DNA of 64,000 nucleotides from CF-46 sp042408445 (GTDB taxonomy: Bacteria > Chloroflexota > Limnocylindria > Limnocylindrales > CSP1-4). Under the pieces are notes generated by a model. That model searched no databases. It saw nothing but the letters and a program-made list of their open reading frames with translations, and was not told the origin of the DNA. The position numbers and the translations under genes are program-made. The stretch spans positions 21,876 to 85,875 of the forward strand of contig JBHORC010000014.1 in assembly GCA_042408445.1 (NCBI GenBank), read 5' to 3'. This document shows, piece after piece, positions 33,799-41,915 of the stretch; position 1 is the first letter of the stretch; each line of letters starts with the position of its first letter.

Positions 33799-34899
33799 TT
33801 GAACGTGCGGATTCGAGGGCGACTCGTCGCCCTGGCGAGCGCGACGATGATCGTCGTCGCGGCATGCGGTGGCGGCGCCTCGCCGTCTCCGTCGGGGACG
33901 ACGGGCGGCGGTGCGTCTCCGTCCAGCGCCGGTAGTTCCGCGGCCGCTGGCGGCTCGGCCGCGGCGGGCGGCCCGGTGAAAGTCGGCTACCTGCCGAAGG
34001 ACATCGTCAACCAGTACTTCGCGGCCGCGAAAACGGGCGTCGACAAGGCCGCGTCCGAGCTGGGCGGCACGGTCGTGCAGGTCGGCCCGAACGAGGCCAA
34101 GCCCGACCTGCAGATCCCGTTCATCACCGATCTCACGACCCAGAAGGTCAGTGCGATCATCATCTCGGCCGACGGCAAGGACGAAGTCGCACCCGCCCTC
34201 AAGGCCGCGATGGACGCGGGCATCAAGGTCGTCGGATTCGACTCGAGCCCCGCGGTCGGCGCCTACAACGTCTTCGTCAACCAGGTCGACTTCAGCGGCG
34301 TCGGCGTGAACCTGGCCGACTGGGCGTGCGAGCTCGCGCCGAGCTGCACCGGCGACATCGCGATCCTGTCCGCGGCAGCGACCGCGACGAACCAGAACGC
34401 CTGGATCGACCTGATGAAGACGACGCTCGCCGGCGACAAGTACAAGGGCCTCAAGCTCGTCGACACCGTCTACGGCGATGACGACGCCACGAAGAGCACG
34501 CAACAGGCCCAGGCGCTGCTGACCAAGTACCCGAACCTGAAAGTCATCGTCGCGCCGACGACGGTCGGAATCCTCGCGGCCGCGCAGGTCGTCCAGAAGG
34601 CCGGAAAGTCCGCCAGCGTGAAGGTCACCGGCCTTGGATTCCCGAATGACATGAAGCCGTTCGTCAAGGACGGAACCTCGCCGGTCTTCGGCCTGTGGAG
34701 CGTTCCGGATCTCGGCTACCTGTCGTATGTCGTGGCCGACAAGCTCATCAAGGGCGAGATCACGGGAAAGGAGGGTGAGACCTTCACCATTCCGAGCCTG
34801 AACGCTGGCAAGCCCTACACGATCGGCAAGGACGGCGTCGTCATCCTCGGTCCGGCGTTCCGGTTCGACTCAACGAACGTCGACCAGTTCAACTTCTAG
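33799..34899 (+). CDS. rhaS: Rhamnose-binding lipoprotein of the ABC transporter
   Basis: A 366-residue periplasmic-binding-protein-like lipoprotein (Peripla_BP_4 type). TTG 33799, eight nt after AGGAGG, is the best start; it gives a short signal peptide ending in the lipobox IVVAAC, followed by a Ser/Gly/Ala linker and KVGYLPKDIVNQYFAAAKTG. Other landmarks: IISADGKDEVAPALKAAMDA, VVGFDSSPA and the hinge region near VTGLGFPNDMKPFVKDG. It captures the sugar outside the membrane. A 14-bp hairpin follows 30 nt after the stop. Confidence 0.9.
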   Translation: MNVRIRGRLVALASATMIVVAACGGGASPSPSGTTGGGASPSSAGSSAAAGGSAAAGGPVKVGYLPKDIVNQYFAAAKTGVDKAASELGGTVVQVGPNEAKPDLQIPFITDLTTQKVSAIIISADGKDEVAPALKAAMDAGIKVVGFDSSPAVGAYNVFVNQVDFSGVGVNLADWACELAPSCTGDIAILSAAATATNQNAWIDLMKTTLAGDKYKGLKLVDTVYGDDDATKSTQQAQALLTKYPNLKVIVAPTTVGILAAAQVVQKAGKSASVKVTGLGFPNDMKPFVKDGTSPVFGLWSVPDLGYLSYVVADKLIKGEITGKEGETFTIPSLNAGKPYTIGKDGVVILGPAFRFDSTNVDQFNF

Positions 34900-34931
34900 C
34901 GGCTCCCTCCAGCCGCTCGCACATGGCGTCG

Positions 34932-34964
34932 CGGCGCCCCGGAGGCCACGCCTCCGGGGCGCCG
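34932..34964 (+). terminator. Strong hairpin between rhaS and rhaM
   Basis: Fourteen perfectly paired bases (34932-34945 with 34951-34964) around a CCACG loop, followed by GGATTCCG with no T-tract. It may end part of the transcripts or protect the 3' end of the rhaS message so that the binding protein is made in excess, as in other ABC sugar operons. Read-through to rhaM is likely. Confidence 0.6.
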
Positions 34965-35012
34965 GATTCCGTTCCCCGTGCGGTCCGCATCCCTGAGCTC
35001 CTGGAGATCCCG

Positions 35013-35369
35013 ATGGAACGCGTCGGATTCACGATGCACCTGTTGCCCGGCGCGGAATCCGAGTACCGGCGGCGCCACGCCGCCGTCTGGCCGGAGATGC
35101 TCGAAGCACTGAGGGACGCCGGCGCGATCGACTACTCGATCTATCTCGATGGCGATCGGCTCTTCGGCTATCTCGTCGTGGAGGACTTCGAGACGTTCCG
35201 GCAATCGATGGACGAGAGCGAGATCAACGCTCGCTGGCAACGCGAGATGGCCGGCCTGATCGATCCGCTCATCGATCCGGCAACCGGGTTCCATCGGCGA
35301 CTGCCAGAGGTGTTCCACCTCGCCCGCAATGGCGCGCCAGACACGCGCGCGGAGACCCACGAGGCCTGA
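35013..35369 (+). CDS. rhaM: L-rhamnose mutarotase
   Basis: A 118-residue protein of the RhaM/RhaU dimeric alpha-beta barrel family, which interconverts alpha- and beta-L-rhamnose. The typical sequence is visible: ERVGFTMHLLPGAESEYRRR, HAAVWPEMLEALRDAG, IDYSIYLDGDRLFGYLVVED, including the His and Tyr of the active site. ATG 35013 follows CTGGAGAT. The final gene of the plus-strand rha operon. Confidence 0.92.
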   Translation: MERVGFTMHLLPGAESEYRRRHAAVWPEMLEALRDAGAIDYSIYLDGDRLFGYLVVEDFETFRQSMDESEINARWQREMAGLIDPLIDPATGFHRRLPEVFHLARNGAPDTRAETHEA

Positions 35370-35467
35370 TCGTCGACTCCGCAGCTCCGCGGCCTGGATC
35401 CGCACCAGATCGGCGCCGGCGAGGCTCCGTCGTCCTCCGACTGCAGCAGTTTCGTCGAGTCGTCACC

Positions 35468-35473
35468 TATACT
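35468..35473 (+). promoter_or_regulatory. -10 box of the tRNA-Thr gene
   Basis: TATACT ends ten nt before the first base of the tRNA. No good -35 is found at 17 nt. Confidence 0.45.
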
Positions 35474-35483
35474 CCCCGTCCGG

Positions 35484-35558
35484 GCCGACATAGCTCAGCG
35501 GTAGAGCAGCTGTTTCGTAAACAGCAGGTCCTCGGTTCAAATCCGAGTGTCGGCTCCA
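35484..35558 (+). tRNA. tRNA-Thr (anticodon CGT)
   Basis: A full cloverleaf can be drawn: acceptor GCCGACA (35484-35490) with TGTCGGC (35548-35554), D stem GCTC/GAGC, anticodon stem GCTGT/ACAGC with loop TTCGTAA (anticodon CGT at 35516-35518), T stem CTCGG/CCGAG with loop TTCAAAT, discriminator T and an encoded CCA (35556-35558). It reads ACG threonine codons, frequent in this GC-rich genome. Confidence 0.97.
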
Positions 35559-35590
35559 CTTCCCCTCGATCGGCCGGGCAGTGCGATGCC

Positions 35591-35968
35591 CTAGCGACCC
35601 GGGACGGGGCCTTCTCGCAGCCCGAAGACGTTGCCATCGGGATCCTTGAACCAGGCGCCGCGCGCCGGCCCGATCTGGGCCACGAAGTTCACGGTCTTCG
35701 GCGCCTCGTACTCCTCGAAGACGATGCCGCGCGCCTGCAGGTCGCGCATGACCGCGTCGAGATCGTCCACCTCGAAATGGGCGACCGTCTGACCGACGTT
35801 CGGCTGGCCCTTCCGAACGGTCAACTGGCCGCCGCCCGACGAGGCGAACCGCCACGAGAACGGGCCCGCGTCGAGCAGCGTCAACCCCACCTGGTCCCGG
35901 AAGAACGCCCCGCTGGCCTCGAGGTCGCTGACGGCCACGGTGGTCACGATCATCGCCGAGCTGAGCAT
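35591..35968 (-). CDS. VOC-family (glyoxalase/bleomycin-resistance-like) protein
   Basis: A 125-residue protein made of two beta-alpha-beta-beta-beta modules: VTTVAVSDLEASGAFFRDQV and AHFEVDDLDAVMRDLQARGI, ending ARGAWFKDPDGNVFGLRE, the usual C-terminal strand of the family. Function is open (dioxygenase, isomerase or antibiotic-binding). GAGGAGG precedes ATG 35968. Not linked to a pathway gene. Confidence 0.85.
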   Translation of the reverse strand: MLSSAMIVTTVAVSDLEASGAFFRDQVGLTLLDAGPFSWRFASSGGGQLTVRKGQPNVGQTVAHFEVDDLDAVMRDLQARGIVFEEYEAPKTVNFVAQIGPARGAWFKDPDGNVFGLREGPVPGR

Positions 35969-36310
35969 CGAATCGCCTCCTCATGTGCAGGGAGAAGACC
36001 GGGAAGCCGTCAGGCGCGCCACGCGCCGCGGCGCCCCGGTCGGCATTAGCAGAGGGTTCGACCGTCGGCAGTCGTCAGGTACTGCGCCAGCGGATCGGAC
36101 ATGCGAAACAGTGTGAACGGCTGCGTCTCGGCCGTTGACGCCAAACGCCTCCTCCCTTGTCGCGTGCGCGACACATCCGCAACAGCCTCCGAGACCGCGC
36201 GTCTCCTGGCTCGTATGGACACACGGCAACGGATGGCAACCGAACGGCACGGAGACGGCCGAAACATATCGTCCGTCGTGCGCGGAGCGGCTTCGGATGA
36301 GGAGATGGAT
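35969..36310. other. Intergenic, nothing recognised
   Basis: About 340 bp between the divergent VOC and membrane protein genes. Only the Shine-Dalgarno sequences of the two genes are seen (GAGGAGG for the minus strand, GAGGAG at about 36299 for the plus strand). No coherent reading frame with family features was found. Confidence 0.4.
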
Positions 36311-36712
36311 GTGAAGAACCGTCGGCTCGCCCGAGCGCTCGGCGTTGCCGGCGTGGCGCTGGTCGCCGTGGCTGTCCTGGATGGAGCGACCGGACATGGC
36401 GTCGGGCTCGGCAATGCCGAGATCGGCAGCGTCGTCCTCGTCGGGTCGCTGATCGCGTTCGCGCTTGGTGCCGGTGTCGTCGCAGCGACTGGCTCGGTGG
36501 CGCGACCGACGCGGGTCGGACTCACGCTCCTCGCGATCGGTCTCGTCCTGCTCGTCGTGTCGAGCCTGATCGGCGCGACGTTGCCGTACGACCCGCTCGA
36601 GAACATGCCCCTGGTGATCCTGACCCTCTCCGGTCTTGCGGCAACGCTGCTCGGGGCGGTGGTCACCATCGTGGCGTGGTCCAGCCAACGGGCGGAGCCA
36701 TCTCGACGCTGA
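36311..36712 (+). CDS. Four-span membrane protein of unknown function
   Basis: A 133-residue hydrophobic protein. GTG 36311 lies six nt after GAGGAG, whereas an ATG at 36305 touches it, so GTG was preferred. Spans: ARALGVAGVALVAVAVLDG, GSVVLVGSLIAFALGAGVVA, RVGLTLLAIGLVLLVVSSLI and LVILTLSGLAATLLGAVVTI. The polar ends are short and basic. No family recognised. Confidence 0.6.
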   Translation: MKNRRLARALGVAGVALVAVAVLDGATGHGVGLGNAEIGSVVLVGSLIAFALGAGVVAATGSVARPTRVGLTLLAIGLVLLVVSSLIGATLPYDPLENMPLVILTLSGLAATLLGAVVTIVAWSSQRAEPSRR

Positions 36713-37235
36713 CACACCGTCCGCCCGATGTCGGTCATGGCCACTCGAAGCATCAGTCGATCGTCCCTACGCGACCGGGATGACGTCCACAGGAGGTCGA
36801 AGATGAAGACTTCCCTTGATTCCTCGGCTGGGGACGACGACCTTTGACCGTCCGGCCCGCGTCGTCGACGACCTGGGTCGCCGATGATCGGCTACCGAAT
36901 CAGGGGCGGCAACGTAAGGTCCGGCGGGACGGCGTGTGGCTCGGGCTCGGTCAGCTTGCCTGTGGCGGCGTTCTTCGCGGGTCCGGTGGCGAAGGCGCAG
37001 TCGGATGACGCGAGGGCGCTCCGGGTTCGGCATGCGACCGCCTCGGGCGTCCAGTCCAGTCCGGGGCCGACCAGAGCCCAGAGGTGGATTGGCCTCGTCG
37101 GATTGCGTGGTGGGGCCGCACCGCATTCGGCGGCCGACCGTGGACGAAGCGGGAAACGGCTGGTCAGATGGACGAGAGGACGGGCGGCCGACGCCACTGG
37201 GGGGCGGCGCCCACTCGCTCGGGGAGGTCCAGCCA
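36713..37235. other. Intergenic, with one 14-codon mini-ORF
   Basis: About 520 bp. The only candidate element is the mini-ORF at 36803-36847 described separately. Longer frames here have no family features, and they conflict with one another on both strands. Confidence 0.4.
36803..36847 (+). CDS. Possible 14-residue mini-ORF with strong ribosome binding site
   Basis: AGGAGG followed at six nt by ATG, then codons for MKTSLDSSAGDDDL and TGA. The Shine-Dalgarno match is perfect. It could be a leader peptide, the stump of a decayed gene, or chance. There is no supporting downstream structure. Confidence 0.25.
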   Translation: MKTSLDSSAGDDDL

Positions 37236-37682
37236 ATGCTGTCTGCCACCGCCGCTACCCGCCGATTGAGCCGGGCCGTCGGTCTCGCTGCAGTCCTCTC
37301 GCTCTTCACGGCGAGCCTCGTCGCCGCGGCGCCTCCAGGCAACAACGGCACCGTGAAGATCCATTCGGGAGCGACCGATGAGGGACCCGCGCTTGCGAAC
37401 GACGCCAAGGTCTGCACGTTCCACCTGCACTTCTTCTTCGGCGACCCCTCGCAGGCCGGTGGGTGGCACATCGACCAGCAGGCGCCGACGGGCAACGCGA
37501 CGATCCTGACGGGCGCGTATTCCAGCGGCGCGAACGGCGAGTACCAGACCGTCGAGATGGGCCTGCCGATCGGCCACTACGCACTGTCCTGGGACGGCCG
37601 CGACGCCCAGAACGAGAAGTCGAAGAGCTTCTGGGTCACGTGTGATAACCCGCCGGGTCCGATCGGCGGCGGCATCGGCTGA
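37236..37682 (+). CDS. Secreted protein of unknown function
   Basis: A 148-residue protein from ATG 37236, which follows GGGGAGG. A Sec signal peptide is clear (RLSRAVGLAAVLSLFTASLV, cleavage after VAAA). The mature part has KVCTFHLHFFFGDPSQAGGW, a beta-rich middle and a C-terminal Cys (WVTCDNPPG), so one disulphide is possible. The Gly/Pro-rich tail GPIGGGIG has no sorting motif. No family function known; the layout resembles small surface proteins found in Gram-positive-type bacteria. Confidence 0.65.
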   Translation: MLSATAATRRLSRAVGLAAVLSLFTASLVAAAPPGNNGTVKIHSGATDEGPALANDAKVCTFHLHFFFGDPSQAGGWHIDQQAPTGNATILTGAYSSGANGEYQTVEMGLPIGHYALSWDGRDAQNEKSKSFWVTCDNPPGPIGGGIG

Positions 37683-37898
37683 GGCTGTAGGTCGGCCAGA
37701 GAAACGTGCGTCCGTCGCCGGATCGCCGGGATCGCGGTCTTGTCGGGTCGCGGACTGCTGACTGATCCTGCTCTTCGGTTCGAACGAGGGCCGGCCGCGC
37801 CGTAGCGCAGCCGGCCCGATCTCTTCGCGACCGACTCTCGCCTCCCGCCGCCCACGGGCCGCTTCCGGACGCATCCGGACGCACCAGGACGACGAGGG

Positions 37899-38498
37899 TC
37901 AGGCCGTTGGCCTGATTCCGCCGTGGGTCTGGCGTTCGCGATACCCGCGGGCGCGGGCTCGATTCCCGCAACCGCCGTCGTCGCACCACCGCCGCGTGTG
38001 GCTCTTCGAGTCGTCGAGGAAGAGGAGCCGGCAGGCAGGATTCGCGCAGGCGGACAGGCGCGACCGGATCGCGGCCAGCTGCACGAGGGCGACGAGCAGG
38101 TCGGAGACGAACGGATCCCAGCCGGAACCGTCCGCGGCGAGCGTTCCGCCCGGTGTGAGCTCGAAGCGGCTCCTCGAGAGAAGGCGTGCGACGCCGGCTT
38201 CGAGCCCGGCGAGCCGTCCCTCGGCGAGCCCGCGGGCGGCGTCACGGATCGTCGCGAGCGAGGCGAGCTGAGCGGTCGTCGGCGTGCCGGGTGGCACCGA
38301 CACGTGGTGATCGACGAGGTATCGGACCGCGTCGGCCGGCGACTCGAGGTGGTCGTGGTCGGGGTCACCGACGTGCGGCCGGGCGAACCAGTGCGCGCCC
38401 GAGCCGTGGCTCGTGTTCGCGACCCAGAGGAGATCGGCGATCGAGCGACGGCCTGTGACCAGTATCGCGGCGGGCTCCGTCGAGGCGATGTGGCTCAC
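37899..38498 (-). CDS. CGNR zinc-finger transcriptional regulator
   Basis: A 199-residue protein starting at GTG 38498. The N-terminal ~130 residues resemble the ABATE ligand-binding domain (GRRSIADLLWVANTS, DAVRYLVDHHV). The C-terminus is a classical CGNR finger: CANPACRLLFLDDSK, RRWC and CGNRARARGYRER, with four Cys to bind zinc and a basic helix for DNA. Typical length is about 180-200. Targets unknown; it lies 37 nt after the lipoprotein gene upstream on the same strand. Confidence 0.85.
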   Translation of the reverse strand: MSHIASTEPAAILVTGRRSIADLLWVANTSHGSGAHWFARPHVGDPDHDHLESPADAVRYLVDHHVSVPPGTPTTAQLASLATIRDAARGLAEGRLAGLEAGVARLLSRSRFELTPGGTLAADGSGWDPFVSDLLVALVQLAAIRSRLSACANPACRLLFLDDSKSHTRRWCDDGGCGNRARARGYRERQTHGGIRPTA

Positions 38499-38535
38499 AG
38501 TCCGAACACCGCGCGCTGCCGTTCGCGCCAGGTGT

Positions 38536-39840
38536 TCATCGCCCGGGCGTGAGCCAGACCGTCGGCACGTAGGAGTCCGGGGCGCCGAACGATCCGACGA
38601 CAATCGCGCCCGGTCCCCCGGGCGTGATCGCGTAGAACTCACCCTGCTCCTGGACGGGCGCCGTCCGGGCTCGCTCCCACGACATCCCGTCCCGCGACAC
38701 CCACGAGGTCGCGGTTCCCCGCTGCAAGCCCTGGTATTCCCCGATCCCGATGACGACGTCGCCGACGACCTCGACGTCGGTCATCCAGACGTATCCGGCG
38801 TACTGGCGCGAATGCTCGCTCGGCGCTCGAGTCCAGGCACGGCCGTCCCTCGACGTCCATGCGACGGCTTCGCGACGGTCCGCGTCCGACCCGACGGCGA
38901 CGACACCGCCGAATGGCGCGGCGACGACTGCGACGGCGACGCCATCGACGAAGGACGGAGCGTCGGCGCGAGTCCAGCGGACGCCATCCGGCGACGTCCA
39001 AGCGACCGCGCCGGTGTGTTGCTGGGCCGTGCCGACAACCCCGACGGCAACAAACCCCGCGCCAAACCGGGTGATCGCCCGGACTTCGGAGTTCGCAAAG
39101 GTGTTCGCGTCATCGGGGACCGGAACCCAGTCGGCGCCGTTCGTCGACGTCCAGAAGCGGGCGTGTCGATCCGCCAGCTCCGGACCGACCGAGCCCCCGG
39201 CGACGAAGCCGTTCGGGCCGGCGACGACGGTCGTCATCCGCTCGGCGATGGCGCCACGACCGAGCACGGGCACGGCGTGGCGGACCCAGCTGGCTCCGTC
39301 GGTCGTCGTCCACGCGACGGGCTCGTTCCTGGACCGACCGACCGCAACCACCGTCCGATCACGTCCGGCCGCGAGCGCGACCGGAAACGTGAAGTCGGTC
39401 GTCCCGAGCGAGTGGATGGACCACGTCTCGCCGTCGGACGAGGTCCAGGAGGCCGGCGTCCAGTCCGGCGGCAGATACCCGACCGCCGTGAATCCGCCCC
39501 CGGGGAGCGCGACGACGTCGGTCATCATCGCCTGGCCCGCGATCCGCAGAATCGGGTGCGTCCCCGGATAGCTCGGCGAGACCGACTCCTCGAAGTTGAC
39601 CGGTCGTTCGACCGAGGCCGCCCGCATCCAGTCGATCCCGAGGACGGCCGGGCCGTCGGGCTGCGCGCGAGTCGAAGGGGATGGCAACCCGCCGATCACA
39701 CTTGACGGGGTCGGCGGCGGCGCGCCGCACGCGGCGGAGACCGCCACGATGACGGCGACTCCCAGCGGCAGCAGGAGGCGTGCGAGGGCGTCGCCCCCGC
39801 GTGCAGGACGTGGCGCGCCCTTGGGGATCGTAACGGTCAT
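38536..39840 (-). CDS. Beta-propeller lipoprotein
   Basis: A 434-residue exported protein. The signal peptide ends in the lipobox AVSAAC (Cys about 38). The mature part carries at least five repeats of a WTS-xDG-x3-W type blade (PASWTSSDGETWSIHS, PVAWTTTDGASWVRHA, RFWTSTNGADWVPVP, AVAWTSPDGVRWTRAD, AVAWTSRDGRAWTRAP), each about 50-60 residues, as in sialidase/BNR-like propellers. Catalytic residues of sialidases are not seen, so a binding or scaffold role is more likely. Confidence 0.75.
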   Translation of the reverse strand: MTVTIPKGAPRPARGGDALARLLLPLGVAVIVAVSAACGAPPPTPSSVIGGLPSPSTRAQPDGPAVLGIDWMRAASVERPVNFEESVSPSYPGTHPILRIAGQAMMTDVVALPGGGFTAVGYLPPDWTPASWTSSDGETWSIHSLGTTDFTFPVALAAGRDRTVVAVGRSRNEPVAWTTTDGASWVRHAVPVLGRGAIAERMTTVVAGPNGFVAGGSVGPELADRHARFWTSTNGADWVPVPDDANTFANSEVRAITRFGAGFVAVGVVGTAQQHTGAVAWTSPDGVRWTRADAPSFVDGVAVAVVAAPFGGVVAVGSDADRREAVAWTSRDGRAWTRAPSEHSRQYAGYVWMTDVEVVGDVVIGIGEYQGLQRGTATSWVSRDGMSWERARTAPVQEQGEFYAITPGGPGAIVVGSFGAPDSYVPTVWLTPGR

Positions 39841-39942
39841 TCACGTACTTTGACCGTGTCGGCACGTCGGGTCAACCAAGGGCCACGACTACGCGGCGCG
39901 CACCTGGCCCTGCCTCCGACGCGCCGCGCAACGCGCCTCTGC

Positions 39943-40212
39943 CTAACTTCTCGAGGGTCGACCCCTGCCTTCGGTCGCCGCGATCTCCTCGATCGTCAGT
40001 CCGATCACACCGACCTCGTGCCCCGTCCGCTCCTGGTCGATGGCGTCGGCCATCATCCTCCGCGACGTGGCCGCGATCTCCTTCGCGAGCTCGGCGTGGC
40101 GCGGCGAGCCGACCGGCTCCGCCTGCCGCTGGACCTCGAGACGGCGCAGCCGGCGAACGTCCTCCAGCACGGAGTCGGCATCGGCGGCCAGGTGCGTCTT
40201 CGGGTCGTCCAC
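39943..40212 (-). CDS. Small helical protein of unknown function
   Basis: An 89-residue protein from GTG 40212. It is rich in Ala, Arg and Glu (ADADSVLEDVRRLRRLEVQR, RHAELAKEIAATSRRMMADA) and likely all-helical, ending in a basic tail. No membrane span or signal. No family recognised; codon use follows its neighbours, which supports it as a gene. Confidence 0.5.
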   Translation of the reverse strand: MDDPKTHLAADADSVLEDVRRLRRLEVQRQAEPVGSPRHAELAKEIAATSRRMMADAIDQERTGHEVGVIGLTIEEIAATEGRGRPSRS

Positions 40213-40280
40213 CGGTCGACGATATCCCGTCCGCCCTTGCAAAGACCCGTGACGGGCGGGGCCACCGCCCGGCGGTGGGG

Positions 40281-41132
40281 CTAGGACGGGACGCACGCGT
40301 ACAGGTAGTGCGTCCCGACCGGACCCGGGCTCGCGACCGTGAACCGATAGACGTCGGAGGGCAACGGCCCGGACGGCGCCGCCGTGAAGAGGACGACGCC
40401 GCCCGGTCCCGTGGACGGCATCACGAAGCGGCGGCCTGCGCCCATTCCCTGCAGCTCGACGGTCGGTGAGATGGCCCGACTCATGGAGACGCTGGAGTTG
40501 CCGAGGACGGTCGTCGACACCGCAGGCCTCGGAACGCTGCCCGGGATCGTGACGCCGAGGTAGGCGACGCGGCCGCGCGGGACCGGGACTACGGTCCGGT
40601 CGCGGGGGACGGTGGTCGAGACGCAGAGCCGAGCGGGGTCACGGGCATGTCCGACCGCGTCCTCGATCGGCGACGCAACGGGGATGAGTCCCTGCTGGAG
40701 CACGAGGAACGGTCCGTCGGGCGACCACGCGCCGGCGGCCGGGTGCTGGATCGACGGCTCCTCGGTCGATGGCGCCGCCGCCGGGGCGAGCAGCGCGACG
40801 ACGGTCCACTCGTTGTCGGTGATCGAGACGAAGACTTCGGGGTCCGCAGTGGACGAATACGAAGCAGGGGCGGCCGACGCCGGTGGGAGGCCGGGGACGG
40901 TCCTGGGCGACGACGCCGACGGACGGTTCGGCGACACGGCGGTCGCGGCGCGCTGCGCCGCCCACGGCTGCCAGACGGCGAGCGCAAGGCCGGTCGTGAT
41001 GATCAGGGCGACAGTACCGGGCCCGCGGCGGCTGCCGGCGCGAAGGCGCTCGGTCGGCTGCTCGTAGGCACCGAGGGTCGGCGAGACGAGCGGTTCGCCT
41101 GGCTCACGGTCGAGCTGGCTCCGTCGCGTCAC
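40281..41132 (-). CDS. Membrane-anchored protein of unknown function
   Basis: A 283-residue protein from GTG 41132: a ~35-residue basic cytoplasmic head, one span (GTVALIITTGLALAVW), a Pro/Ser/Ala-rich linker and a ~170-residue outer domain with two Cys (ARLCVSTTVP, YLYACVPS) that could pair. Beta-rich with a C-terminal immunoglobulin-like look (SDVYRFTVASPGPVGTHYLY). No known family. Confidence 0.55.
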   Translation of the reverse strand: MTRRSQLDREPGEPLVSPTLGAYEQPTERLRAGSRRGPGTVALIITTGLALAVWQPWAAQRAATAVSPNRPSASSPRTVPGLPPASAAPASYSSTADPEVFVSITDNEWTVVALLAPAAAPSTEEPSIQHPAAGAWSPDGPFLVLQQGLIPVASPIEDAVGHARDPARLCVSTTVPRDRTVVPVPRGRVAYLGVTIPGSVPRPAVSTTVLGNSSVSMSRAISPTVELQGMGAGRRFVMPSTGPGGVVLFTAAPSGPLPSDVYRFTVASPGPVGTHYLYACVPS

Positions 41133-41255
41133 CTGACCGCCTCGATCGGCCTCGCGTGCTGATCCACGGGAACGGCTCCTTTCCGTGGTCACGCATGATG
41201 CGCCCGAGCCCGGCAACCTGCCGACACGAGATGCGAACGGAAAGGATCACGACCC

Positions 41256-41903
41256 ATGTCGCTCGCGCGCGTGCAGTTCTTCTCGGTCTCGCTCGATGGG
41301 TTCGGCACCGGCGAGGGCCTGAGCCTCGAGGAGCCGTTTGGCCATGCCGGGGAGCGGCTGCACGAGTGGATGCTGCTGACCCGGTGGTGGCACGAGATGG
41401 TCGGCGAGCCCGGCGGCACGCGTGGAATCGACGACGCGCTCGTCCGCCAGCACGATGCGGGGGTCGGGGCCGAGATCATGGGTGCCGGGAAGTACGGCTA
41501 TCCGGGGTGGCACGAGGACCCCGAGTGGAAGGGTTGGTGGGGCCCGAACCCGCCGTTCCACACGCCGGTGTTCGTCCTGACGCACCACACCCGTCCGCCG
41601 ATCGAGATGGAGGGCGGAACCACGTTCCACTTCGTCGACGCGCCGGCAGCCGAGGTCCTCGAGACCGCGCGCGCGGCCGCGAACGGGCAGGACGTGCGGA
41701 TCGGCGGCGGCGTGACGACCCTTCGCGAGTTCCTGACGGCGGGGCTTGTCGACCACATGCATGTGGTCGTCGTCCCGATTCTGCTCGGCCGGGGCGTGCG
41801 CCTCTGGGACGGGCTCGAGGGCCTCGAGAAGGACTACGCCATCGAAGCCACCGCCTCCCCCAGCGGCGTGACCCACCTGACCTTCACCCGCGCCGGTGTC
41901 TGA
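41256..41903 (+). CDS. RibD C-terminal/DHFR-like reductase
   Basis: A 215-residue protein of the dihydrofolate reductase-like superfamily (RibD_C). N-terminal VQFFSVSLDGFGTGEGL, central GAGKYGY, PVFVLTHHTRPPIEMEGGTT and the C-terminal VDHMHVVVVPILLGRGVRL are family features; VRIGGGVTTLREFL holds the NADPH-phosphate turn. Such free-standing proteins reduce unknown substrates. AAAGGA precedes ATG 41256. The GNAT gene follows by 12 nt. Confidence 0.85.
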   Translation: MSLARVQFFSVSLDGFGTGEGLSLEEPFGHAGERLHEWMLLTRWWHEMVGEPGGTRGIDDALVRQHDAGVGAEIMGAGKYGYPGWHEDPEWKGWWGPNPPFHTPVFVLTHHTRPPIEMEGGTTFHFVDAPAAEVLETARAAANGQDVRIGGGVTTLREFLTAGLVDHMHVVVVPILLGRGVRLWDGLEGLEKDYAIEATASPSGVTHLTFTRAGV

Positions 41904-41915
41904 GGTTCGCCGACG

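Noticed and set aside
35484..35558. tRNA-Thr as an integration site for a mobile element
   Set aside because: No integrase and no direct repeat of the tRNA 3' end was seen on either side.
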